Shown here: piece by piece, positions 6,250 through 12,415 of the stretch
Position numbering within the stretch: the first letter of the stretch is position 1
Layout of the letters: every line of letters begins with the position of its first letter
Assembly: GCA_913048545.1 (NCBI GenBank)
Contig: CAJWWH010000049.1
Span: forward strand, 1 to 12,415
From: an uncultured Opitutia bacterium
Lineage (GTDB): Bacteria > Verrucomicrobiota > Verrucomicrobiae > Opitutales > MB11C04
Direction: 5' to 3'
DNA length: 12,415 nucleotides
Translations under genes and position numbers: made by a program
The notes under the pieces: generated by a model
What the model was told of the DNA's origin: nothing
The model's input: the letters and a program-made list of their open reading frames with translations, nothing else
The model's database searches: none

Positions 6250-6899
6250 AGATAATTCGTTTGTGTCTTTGGCTAATCGGCTTGGCCGTGGCTCTTGTCC
6301 TCGCATTTTATCTTGCTCATCCATTTATTCTGTCAGGCTACGCACGCGTATTTCACCTGCAGACTGCGACTAAAAATGCGGACGCGATCATCTGTCTGTC
6401 GGGGGGGCGAACGACACGGGTGGGGGAGAGCTTGCGATTATGGAACCAGGGCTATGCCAAGAAGCTTTTTGTGACTGCAGAGAAAGCTAAGAATAAGGAG
6501 TTCTCCGGGCTGGAGCTAAGTCACTTAGAATTTGCACAGAGGGTGACTGAAAGAATGAAAATGGATGCAGGTTGGGAGGTGATTCCTTCCCTTAGTGGAG
6601 GGGCCACTTCCACTTTTGATGAAGCGGAAGATGCTTTACATTATGCAGGGGAAAAAGGTTGGAAGCGAATTATAATCGTGACGGATGAATTTCATACCCG
6701 GCGAGCTCATTATGCATTTAAAAAGATTTTTGCTGATTCCGAATTGAAGGTGGAGGTAGCAGGGGCTCCCAATGAGGTTTTTTCGATCGAAAACTGGTGG
6801 CGGTCGGATCGCGGGATTATGGCCTATTTAGGGGAAACGATTAAATTCCCTGTCTACCTGCTTTGGGATTCAGAACCCAAACTTGTAAAAAATAATTAG
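6246..6899 (+). CDS. membrane-anchored DUF218 (YdcF/ElyC/SanA-like) protein
   Basis: A 217-residue protein with one N-terminal membrane segment (about residues 4-26) and a DUF218 domain beyond it, predicted to face the periplasm. Family hallmarks are seen in order: ADAIICLSGGRTTRVGESLRL (from residue 45), ATSTFDEAEDAL, and the IIIVTDEFHTRRAHYAFKKIF segment. DUF218 members such as ElyC and SanA affect envelope and peptidoglycan biogenesis in enterobacteria, but the biochemical activity is unsettled, so a specific function cannot be assigned. The start overlaps the ridA-like stop codon in ATGA, indicating coupled translation. The gene converges with the DUF1501 gene, and the two stop codons share the four bases 6896-6899. 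Confidence 0.9.
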   Translation: MKIIRLCLWLIGLAVALVLAFYLAHPFILSGYARVFHLQTATKNADAIICLSGGRTTRVGESLRLWNQGYAKKLFVTAEKAKNKEFSGLELSHLEFAQRVTERMKMDAGWEVIPSLSGGATSTFDEAEDALHYAGEKGWKRIIIVTDEFHTRRAHYAFKKIFADSELKVEVAGAPNEVFSIENWWRSDRGIMAYLGETIKFPVYLLWDSEPKLVKNN

Positions 6900-8182
6900 G
6901 CTAAAATTTCTTTGATCGGTTTGGGTTTCCCGCCAAGAAAGGATGGGCGACCGGGGAGTCGCCTGATTTTAGTTCCAGTCATACCTAATGCAGTCGCAAT
7001 GGTTGCATGCAAGTCTCTTGGCTCGTACTCGGGGAACGGATCGCGTCCGTTTTCATCAGTCTCGCCCACTGCAATTCCCCCCTTTACTCCGCCTCCGGCC
7101 AGCATGGCGGAAAAGCCGTTTGGGTGGTGGTCACGTCCGCCGTTTCCCTTCACTTTGGGGGTGCGACCGAATTCTGTGGTCACCACGATCATGGTGGTTT
7201 CAAGCATTCCCCGGTCACGCAGGTCATTCATCAGTGCGGACACCGTCCCGTCGAGTTCACCGGTCAACCTGGGGAGTGAATTGGTGCCCCCATGCATTGA
7301 ATCCCAATTCTGATTGGAAGTTACCTCCACATAGCGAACGCCCCGTTCAACAAGCCTGCGGGCAAGCAGTGCACCCTGTCCAAAGGGAGTATTTCCGTAC
7401 TGGTTGCGCAGATTCGCGGGTTCTCTTTGTATATCAAAGGGCTCAGCCATATCACCAGACATAAATTGCACAGTCTGGTCGTAGAAATCATTGTATGCCT
7501 TTACATCATCATGTGGGAAATAATGGGTAAACGCAGCGGAAAACTTCCGGGCCAGTTTTACCCGTTTATTGAGTTGTGCCTGATCGATTGCCGGAAGTAA
7601 ATCCTTGATTCCCCGTGCGGCATTACCGATTGGAAGCGGGCTGTAATCGGGGGGTAAAAAACCGGGTCCCGGGTTGCCACTGGCAATGAGTACGCTGGAG
7701 GGCAGAACAGGATGGGATTTCCCGAGAAACATTTGTGCCCAGGACCCAAGCTGGGGGTGGGACATACCGGATCTTTGCCTGTATCCGGTGTGCATGACAT
7801 AGCGGGCTTGGGAATGCGCACCTGTTTGGGTGGTCATGGAGCGGATCACGGATAAATCTTTCGCCTGGCGGGCAAGTTTGGGAAGCTGGTCGGACAGAAG
7901 CAGGTCGGGGCTTTCGGTCTTCACCGGCTTACTCTTACCGCCAATCGAGGATTTTTCTTTGGGGTCGAAAGTGTCTGTCTGACTCATACCTCCTCGCATG
8001 TAGAGAAAGATCACTCTTTCACAGGAAGCTTTTATTTCGGCAGGCAGTTTTTCTTTTCCAGTTTCGGCACCGGCTAACAGGGAGGGGAGGACGCTTACTC
8101 CAAGAGTGGTCCGGGCAACATCGAGAAGAAATGATCTTCTTGCTAATTCATTCAGTTTTAAAAAATAATCCTTCATTCCCAT
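6896..8182 (-). CDS. DUF1501 family exported protein
   Basis: A 428-residue protein of the DUF1501 family, which is thought to share the alkaline phosphatase/sulfatase fold and has been expanded greatly in planctomycetes and verrucomicrobia. Motifs visible: RGGMSQTDTFDPK (63-75), GAHSQA with His123, WDSMHGG with Asp294 and His297, EFGRTP (337-342), GRDHHPNGFS with Asp351, His352 and His353, and PRDLHATI with His392. The Asp and His residues resemble metal ligands. The N-terminus has ARRSFLL followed by a hydrophobic stretch to about residue 39, a probable Tat-type signal. ATG 8182 is followed by a second in-frame ATG at 8176; either could be used and no ribosome binding site decides. It starts six bases after the DUF1549/DUF1553 gene, so the two are almost certainly cotranscribed, the usual pairing in these phyla. 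The activity is not established. Confidence 0.93.
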   Translation of the reverse strand: MGMKDYFLKLNELARRSFLLDVARTTLGVSVLPSLLAGAETGKEKLPAEIKASCERVIFLYMRGGMSQTDTFDPKEKSSIGGKSKPVKTESPDLLLSDQLPKLARQAKDLSVIRSMTTQTGAHSQARYVMHTGYRQRSGMSHPQLGSWAQMFLGKSHPVLPSSVLIASGNPGPGFLPPDYSPLPIGNAARGIKDLLPAIDQAQLNKRVKLARKFSAAFTHYFPHDDVKAYNDFYDQTVQFMSGDMAEPFDIQREPANLRNQYGNTPFGQGALLARRLVERGVRYVEVTSNQNWDSMHGGTNSLPRLTGELDGTVSALMNDLRDRGMLETTMIVVTTEFGRTPKVKGNGGRDHHPNGFSAMLAGGGVKGGIAVGETDENGRDPFPEYEPRDLHATIATALGMTGTKIRRLPGRPSFLGGKPKPIKEILA

Positions 8183-8188
8183 TAGTTT

Positions 8189-10138
8189 TTATTTGATAAA
8201 GAAAAACTCAGGCGTGTTGAGCAACGCCCAAATCAAGTCGGCAAGATCCTCCGAGTTCGAGCTTTTCATTTCTTGCAGAAGCAGATTTTTTTCATCTTTC
8301 GTAGGCAGACGGTTTAAAATGCTAAGAAACACCACCTCCGCTTTTTTTCTTGAATCGGTAATTTTTTGTAATTTTTTAAATATCAGTGAATCTGAACTGG
8401 TTAACACTTCAGTGGGAAACCCGTTCATGAGCTCCATTAACTGGGGAACGGATCCCACTTTATTGGAAGAACCGACCACAAACAGTCTTTCAGACTGACC
8501 AAATTTTTGCAGAAAGTGACCTGCGGGAGCGGGCTGGGGTAACTCGGATGCCCGGGCTAATATTAAGCGTTTGCTGCCTTTTTGGGACATAAGGGTTTGC
8601 TCGCTGGACGCGGAGTAAGCATCTCCCTCGGTCAGAACCAAATCACCTGTACTTGAATCAACCAGCCGATATTTATCATCAGTCAGGTTGTCGATAAATT
8701 GAAAGGCAGTCCACCCATCATTCACTTCAAGCAAGCTGAGGGGGGCGGGTTGGCGATATCTCAGCGGATCTTTAACCAATAATGTAACCAGTGAGTCCCA
8801 GATCTGTTCCGCCGACATTCGTCGAAGTGTGGGGCCGGTAAATAAATAATCATTTTCCTTGGAAGGTTTTTTCCTAGTGGCGAGGCGGTTGTATGATTTT
8901 GTGTGTAAAATTACCCATGAGAAAGCACGAAGGTCAAAGTCCAGCGCCACTATTACCTCCGCCAGAGTTTTGAGCAGCAATGGGTTGGCGCATTTTTTAA
9001 TTTCCACATTGTGCAGGGGTTCAGCTACTCCTTTTCCCATGAAGCGTGCCCACATCCGGTTGGCGATGGCAAGAGCGAACCATCCGTTATCGGGATGAGT
9101 AAGCCAATAAGCCAACTGTTCTCTTTTGGTCTTACTCCTGGACCCTCCGAGCGACTTTCCGACAATGAATGCCGGTTTCAGCAGGTCGCCCGGTTTAGCG
9201 TTATCATACTGGTAGTCATCCGGGAGGGGAAGGTTCGAATTTGGATCATCAAAAGCGGAGTCGAATTTACCGTCGGTAATATGGTTAAATTCTTTTCTGA
9301 GTGCTTTCAGTTTCCGGTCGGCTTCGGAAAAGTTTTTGTATTTTTCACGAACGGCCGCCCGGAATTCCGGATGATGCAGATGTTTTTCCTTATCCACGAA
9401 GATACTTTTTTGTGATTTGGATCTTTTCGAACCCTTACCCGTGCCGGAACCGATTTTCAATTCACCAAGAAAAGAGGCAAAGGAGTAGTACTCTTTTTGA
9501 GTCCAATCCTCGGACGGATGATCATGGCATTGGGCACAGGCAATATCTTTGGCGAGGAAAATCTTGGTCATAAATGCGACATGATCGAGTTTCATGTCCT
9601 TGTCCCGCAGGTGATATCCGGTGGCGGGGTTTTCCATGATCGATCCACTGGCGGAAACCATTTCGTAAACCATTAAATTATAGGGTTTGTCCTGATGAAG
9701 GGAATCTTTAAGCCATCCGGTAAATAAGGCCGAATTCATTCTTTCTCCCGGCATTTTTGTTTGAATCCGCAGTAAATCAGCAAAATAATTATAGCTGGTG
9801 CTCACATATCCTTCGGAAGCCAGTAATCGATTAATGAGAAAGGTGCGTTTATGGGCAGACTCTTCGTTAATGAATTGAACAAGTTCTTCATAAGTCGGAA
9901 TCGTGCCGGTGAGATCGACAAAAACCCTGCGGGCAAACATGAAGTCATTTAATTCCGTGTTGTAAGCTAAATTTTGGTCTTTCAGTTTCTCTTCGATGGC
10001 CCCATTTATTCGCTGGACAGCAACCCGCATAATTTGAACCTTTTCTTTCGATGGATTGAAAGCAGCAGGCCATGCATAGATCGTCCAAAAAAAATGGGAA
10101 AGTAAAAAGATGAAAATGTGTTTACGAAACAGGAGCAT
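8189..10138 (-). CDS. DUF1549/DUF1553 (PSD1-type) exported protein without cytochrome c domain
   Basis: A 649-residue protein. The ATG at 10138 places a Sec signal peptide first (MLLFRKH, hydrophobic core, cleavage likely after IYA at residue 22); an open frame continues 12 codons upstream to a TTG, which would put extra residues before the signal. DUF1549 follows (about 45-245), with FARRVFVDLTGTIPTYEEL and the motif CAQCHDHP giving Cys201, Cys204 and His205. DUF1553 occupies about 330-590, including LAYWLTHPDNGWFALAIANR and LRRMSAEQIWDSL. Many relatives carry an N-terminal cytochrome c-like domain; here there is none, and the chain is shorter. The CxxCH within DUF1549 is a family feature that could bind heme c, but that is not proven. 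A Lys/Ser/Gly-rich patch (GSGTGKGSKRSKSQK) breaks the end of DUF1549. It is paired with the DUF1501 gene six bases downstream. Biochemical role unknown. Confidence 0.92.
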   Translation of the reverse strand: MLLFRKHIFIFLLSHFFWTIYAWPAAFNPSKEKVQIMRVAVQRINGAIEEKLKDQNLAYNTELNDFMFARRVFVDLTGTIPTYEELVQFINEESAHKRTFLINRLLASEGYVSTSYNYFADLLRIQTKMPGERMNSALFTGWLKDSLHQDKPYNLMVYEMVSASGSIMENPATGYHLRDKDMKLDHVAFMTKIFLAKDIACAQCHDHPSEDWTQKEYYSFASFLGELKIGSGTGKGSKRSKSQKSIFVDKEKHLHHPEFRAAVREKYKNFSEADRKLKALRKEFNHITDGKFDSAFDDPNSNLPLPDDYQYDNAKPGDLLKPAFIVGKSLGGSRSKTKREQLAYWLTHPDNGWFALAIANRMWARFMGKGVAEPLHNVEIKKCANPLLLKTLAEVIVALDFDLRAFSWVILHTKSYNRLATRKKPSKENDYLFTGPTLRRMSAEQIWDSLVTLLVKDPLRYRQPAPLSLLEVNDGWTAFQFIDNLTDDKYRLVDSSTGDLVLTEGDAYSASSEQTLMSQKGSKRLILARASELPQPAPAGHFLQKFGQSERLFVVGSSNKVGSVPQLMELMNGFPTEVLTSSDSLIFKKLQKITDSRKKAEVVFLSILNRLPTKDEKNLLLQEMKSSNSEDLADLIWALLNTPEFFFIK

Positions 10139-10255
10139 GGTGCAGGACTTAAAGAAGTGTAACGATACAACCAATGCACAGACTATTGCAAGAAATCGAT
10201 TACATTTCCGATTTTATTCCATACCATGCTGGCAACGCATGGAGAGCTCATTTAC

Positions 10256-11659
10256 CTAGACCTTTTTAGGAACCACATAAGGTGGTCGATATGTGCCTGA
10301 AAGCATTGCGTTTGCTTCATCATCATTACGAATCGTTTCAGTTTTGGAATCGAAATGGAGTGTTCGGCCCACGACATAATCACTTTCCTCAAGTTTTAAA
10401 CCATTTTCCTTAAGGTGCTCCTGCATTCGTTCGAAATATTCATGGGCTTTTTGATTCGTTCCAAATGTTTTTTTCTTTCGGTTGAATCCTGTCTTTTCTC
10501 CCAGTCGGTAGGACAGATTGGCTAAGTGGCAAAGACCACTGGATACATGACCTTCCATTACATGGGCATCGAGGTGATCTTCCTTACGGTTGCGCACAGC
10601 TTCAATAAAGTTTTCAAAAATATCGACTTGTCCCCGCGTGGCCAGGGGGTCTTTTATGCCTTTTAAGCCGTGGCTTTTTTGAACGGTTTGTTTGGCATTT
10701 TTATCGAAATACACATGATTGGATATTCCCATGTTTGATTTTCCTGAGAGTCCCCGGACATCAAACACAAGCAGAGATTCCCCGTAATCAAAAATAGCCA
10801 GCTGAGTATTAGCGGTTTCGGCTTGGTCCTTATATCCGAATCTGCCACCTACACTGACCACAGATTTGGGCCAAACCGCACCAGGAATCATCCAACGGGC
10901 AATATCCATTTGGTGCACGCCTTGGTTCCCGATATCTCCGTTCCCAAAATTCCAAAACCAGTGCCAATTATAATGCACGAGGTTTTCATGATATTTCTCT
11001 TTGGGTGCCGGACCAGTCCAAACATCAAATTCGAGTTCACTGGGTGGGTTTTTCACCTCTTTGAACCCAATCGATTTTCGACGCTTGTGACAAGTGCCGA
11101 GGGCGATCTCAAGTTTCCCATTTTTTCCAGATGCAATTTCATTCGCCAGATTGGACCACTTGCTAAGCGATCGGTTTTGGGTGCCGTGCTGAACAATTCG
11201 ACCATACTTTTTAGCTGCTTCCACCAGTTGTTTTCCCTCAAACAGGTTGTGACTGAGTGGTTTTTCCACATAAACATCTTTGCCTGCCTGACAGGCCCAG
11301 ATCGACATGAGACTGTGCCAGTGATTGGGAGTGGCGATGGAAATGACATCCACATCCTTGTCATCGAGCACTTTACGAACATCCTGGACACAATCCGGGG
11401 TATTTTTAAATTTGGAATAGATAAATTTTTGACGTGCCCCGTGCAGGCGCGAATCGGGGTCCACCAAATGAGAAATTTGTACATTTTTCTGTCTGCCATG
11501 TCCGCCCATATGTGATGTGCCTCGACCTTTGATTCCGCATACCGCCACATTAATGCGATCGTTTGCTCCGATAATTTTTCCGGATGATTTAGTGCCGCTA
11601 ATTGCGAATGTGGCAAAAAGTGAGGACTGGGCGATGAATTTTCGTCTGTTTTCAATCAT
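10256..11659 (-). CDS. Tat-exported Gfo/Idh/MocA-family oxidoreductase
   Basis: A 467-residue NAD(P)-dependent oxidoreductase of the glucose-fructose oxidoreductase / inositol dehydrogenase family. The N-terminus ENRRKFIAQSSLFATFAISG is a twin-arginine signal, so the enzyme probably folds with its cofactor before export, as known for Gfo of Zymomonas. The Rossmann motif is GIKGRG (42-47), the conserved EKP is at 132-134 (Lys133), followed by HNLFEGKQLVEAAKKYG, and the substrate-side motif GNQGVHQMD (244-252) contains the likely catalytic His249. Substrates in the family are sugars, cyclitols and their derivatives; the present one cannot be named. The start codon at 11659 has no recognisable ribosome binding site. 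The DUF1549/DUF1553 gene begins 117 bases downstream with only a small hairpin (10224-10242, no T run) between, so readthrough is likely. Confidence 0.93.
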   Translation of the reverse strand: MIENRRKFIAQSSLFATFAISGTKSSGKIIGANDRINVAVCGIKGRGTSHMGGHGRQKNVQISHLVDPDSRLHGARQKFIYSKFKNTPDCVQDVRKVLDDKDVDVISIATPNHWHSLMSIWACQAGKDVYVEKPLSHNLFEGKQLVEAAKKYGRIVQHGTQNRSLSKWSNLANEIASGKNGKLEIALGTCHKRRKSIGFKEVKNPPSELEFDVWTGPAPKEKYHENLVHYNWHWFWNFGNGDIGNQGVHQMDIARWMIPGAVWPKSVVSVGGRFGYKDQAETANTQLAIFDYGESLLVFDVRGLSGKSNMGISNHVYFDKNAKQTVQKSHGLKGIKDPLATRGQVDIFENFIEAVRNRKEDHLDAHVMEGHVSSGLCHLANLSYRLGEKTGFNRKKKTFGTNQKAHEYFERMQEHLKENGLKLEESDYVVGRTLHFDSKTETIRNDDEANAMLSGTYRPPYVVPKKV

Positions 11660-11707
11660 AATATTTTCAAAAAGGGGGGAAGCACATGTGGTAAATGATT
11701 AAATATG

Positions 11708-11731
11708 TTTACATGAGAACACTCGTGTAAA
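11708..11731 (-). promoter_or_regulatory. 24-bp inverted repeat, candidate operator before the oxidoreductase gene
   Basis: TTTACATGAG (11708-11717) and CTCGTGTAAA (11722-11731) form a near-perfect inverted repeat (one G-T wobble) around AACA. It ends 48 bases upstream of the ATG at 11659. On the minus strand its first half begins with TTTACA, a fair -35 element, and CATATT follows 18 bases later as a weak -10, so a protein bound here would cover the promoter. Dyads of this form are typical of helix-turn-helix regulator sites; the regulator is unknown. Confidence 0.4.
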
Positions 11732-11842
11732 GCTAAATTGTGATGAAATCGTTAATTTTATTGAGCAGTTTTTGAAAATTCTACTCGATTTATAAGCAGA
11801 AAATACAAATAGAATTTATCTTAATATAAAAACATAGAAGGC

Positions 11843-11865
11843 ATCACCCAAGCAGCTTGGGTGGT
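11843..11865 (-). terminator. hairpin downstream of the beta-barrel gene, possible terminator
   Basis: CACCCAAG (11845-11852) and CTTGGGTG (11856-11863) form a perfect 8-bp stem around three bases, extended by a T-G and an A-T pair. It lies 33 bases past the stop codon at 11898 on the minus strand. The T-rich run comes only some 15 bases later in that direction, so it is a weak or Rho-assisted terminator at best. Confidence 0.45.
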
Positions 11866-11897
11866 ACGATTTCCGCAAAAGAAACAGCGAATTTAGA

Positions 11898-12329
11898 TCA
11901 GAACTGATAAACCAGACCGGCACTAATCACCGGCCACCACTCCAGTGAGTCTAAATCATTTTGGAGTTCATTCTGTTCTTTCTGACGGTTCTCTTCAAAC
12001 CCAGGCAATGAAGTACCTGTTCCGCTGGCTGTCAAGGCTGCCTCCGCTGAACCTGAATAAATCAAGCCTAAATCAAAAGCAAAGCCCCAATTATCAGAAT
12101 CTCCAAAAGTAGAGTCCCAACCCAACCCAAAGTAGGGAGCGATAGTATTGTAGGAGATATCAAGATTAACTGAATCTAGATCGTAATCAACACTTCCAAT
12201 TTCAACGAGTGCACTTGGCTTTGCACTCCCGCTTAGACCATTTCCGTTAATGAGCAAACCACCGCTTAGTCTGAATGCCCCTTTAAATGGATGCCAGTCC
12301 GCAAGAATGCCGAAGCTTTTAAGCTCCAA
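11898..12329 (-). CDS. outer-membrane beta-barrel protein, C-terminal part (N-terminus frameshifted)
   Basis: The open frame gives 143 residues from a TTG, but this is not a true start: the preceding codons keep the same protein pattern (FYFSYGYDATESDV before YELDLELKSF) back to an in-frame TAG at 12387-12389. The sequence shows alternating hydrophobic and polar strands, as in LADWHPFKGAFRLSGG and ISYNTIAPYFGLGWDS, then a Gln/Glu/Asn-rich helical stretch (EENRQKEQNELQNDLDSLE) and a last strand SAGLVYQF ending in Phe, the usual signature for insertion by the BAM complex. Relatives with the DWHPF...GGFRL pattern are barrels of roughly 200-250 residues with a signal peptide, so about the first third is missing here. 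Location: outer membrane. Function is not known. Confidence 0.6.
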   Translation of the reverse strand: MELKSFGILADWHPFKGAFRLSGGLLINGNGLSGSAKPSALVEIGSVDYDLDSVNLDISYNTIAPYFGLGWDSTFGDSDNWGFAFDLGLIYSGSAEAALTASGTGTSLPGFEENRQKEQNELQNDLDSLEWWPVISAGLVYQF

Positions 12330-12415
12330 ATCTAATTCGTAAGATACATCAGACTCGGTTGCATCGTATCCATAGGAAAAATAAAACTAAACGAGTATAT
12401 AGCGAATGATGTAGG
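12330..12415 (-). pseudogene. upstream part of the same beta-barrel gene, in a shifted frame and cut by the right edge
   Basis: Reading leftwards from the right edge, the frame starting at 12414 gives LHHSLYTRL, a plausible barrel strand, whereas the frame of the downstream part meets TAG at 12387-12389. Adding one G at about 12386-12387 (TTAG before TTTT) would join the two as LYTRLGFYFSYGYDATESDV, which reads as a continuous barrel protein. This points to a one-base deletion, either a real inactivating mutation or a sequence error. The signal peptide lies beyond the window. Confidence 0.5.

Noticed and set aside
8189..10174. Longer version of the DUF1549/DUF1553 protein starting at TTG 10174
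   Set aside because: It would place 12 residues before a good signal peptide; ATG 10138 gives the signal peptide directly at the N-terminus.
10224..10242. Hairpin CCATGC/GCATGG between the oxidoreductase and DUF1549/DUF1553 genes considered as a terminator
   Set aside because: A six-base stem with a seven-base loop and no T run on either strand is too weak.

Overview
The window looks like a piece of a chromosome from a Verrucomicrobiota or Planctomycetota bacterium; a marine Opitutales-type verrucomicrobium is my best guess. This rests on protein families, not on any search. The DUF1501 and DUF1549/DUF1553 (PSD1) exported proteins, a Tat-exported Gfo/Idh/MocA oxidoreductase, and a Ser/Thr kinase with DWG in place of DFG and a C-terminal membrane anchor are all characteristic of that superphylum. 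Base composition is moderate and intergenic regions are AT-rich. I see no tRNA, rRNA, CRISPR array, transposase or integrase.

Layout. (1) 1-1716, plus strand: the Ala/Pro-rich repeated tail of a gene entering from the left, closed by a strong terminator; a DUF3293 protein; and a secreted low-complexity protein built of Asp-Pro-Arg repeats, closed by a second strong terminator with a GAAA loop. (2) 1755-5677, minus strand: a probable four-gene operon read leftwards, SGNH/GDSL hydrolase, zinc-dependent alcohol dehydrogenase, TrhO-type tRNA uridine hydroxylase, then a tail-anchored Ser/Thr kinase joined to trhO by an ATGA overlap. (3) 5785-6899, plus strand: a RidA-like protein and a membrane-anchored DUF218 protein, also joined by ATGA. 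(4) 6896-11659, minus strand: Gfo/Idh/MocA oxidoreductase, DUF1549/DUF1553 protein and DUF1501 protein. The last of these converges on the DUF218 gene so closely that the two stop codons overlap. (5) 11898-12415, minus strand: the C-terminal part of an outer-membrane beta-barrel protein whose upstream part is in another frame, so it is frameshifted, and runs off the right edge.

How the parts fit. Block 4 encodes three proteins that all carry export signals and may act together outside the cytoplasm on a carbohydrate or related substrate. That is inference from family and context; none has a substrate readable from sequence. Block 2 mixes a secreted esterase-like enzyme and a polyol/sugar-type dehydrogenase with tRNA modification and a kinase, so it may be a transcriptional rather than a functional unit.

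The least ordinary object is the Asp-Pro-Arg repeat protein at 983-1651. Its internal repeats differ at the DNA level only by synonymous changes, so the protein sequence itself appears to be under selection although it matches no domain I know. I found no clear multi-gene novel system beyond this protein and the exported oxidoreductase/DUF1549-1553/DUF1501 cluster.
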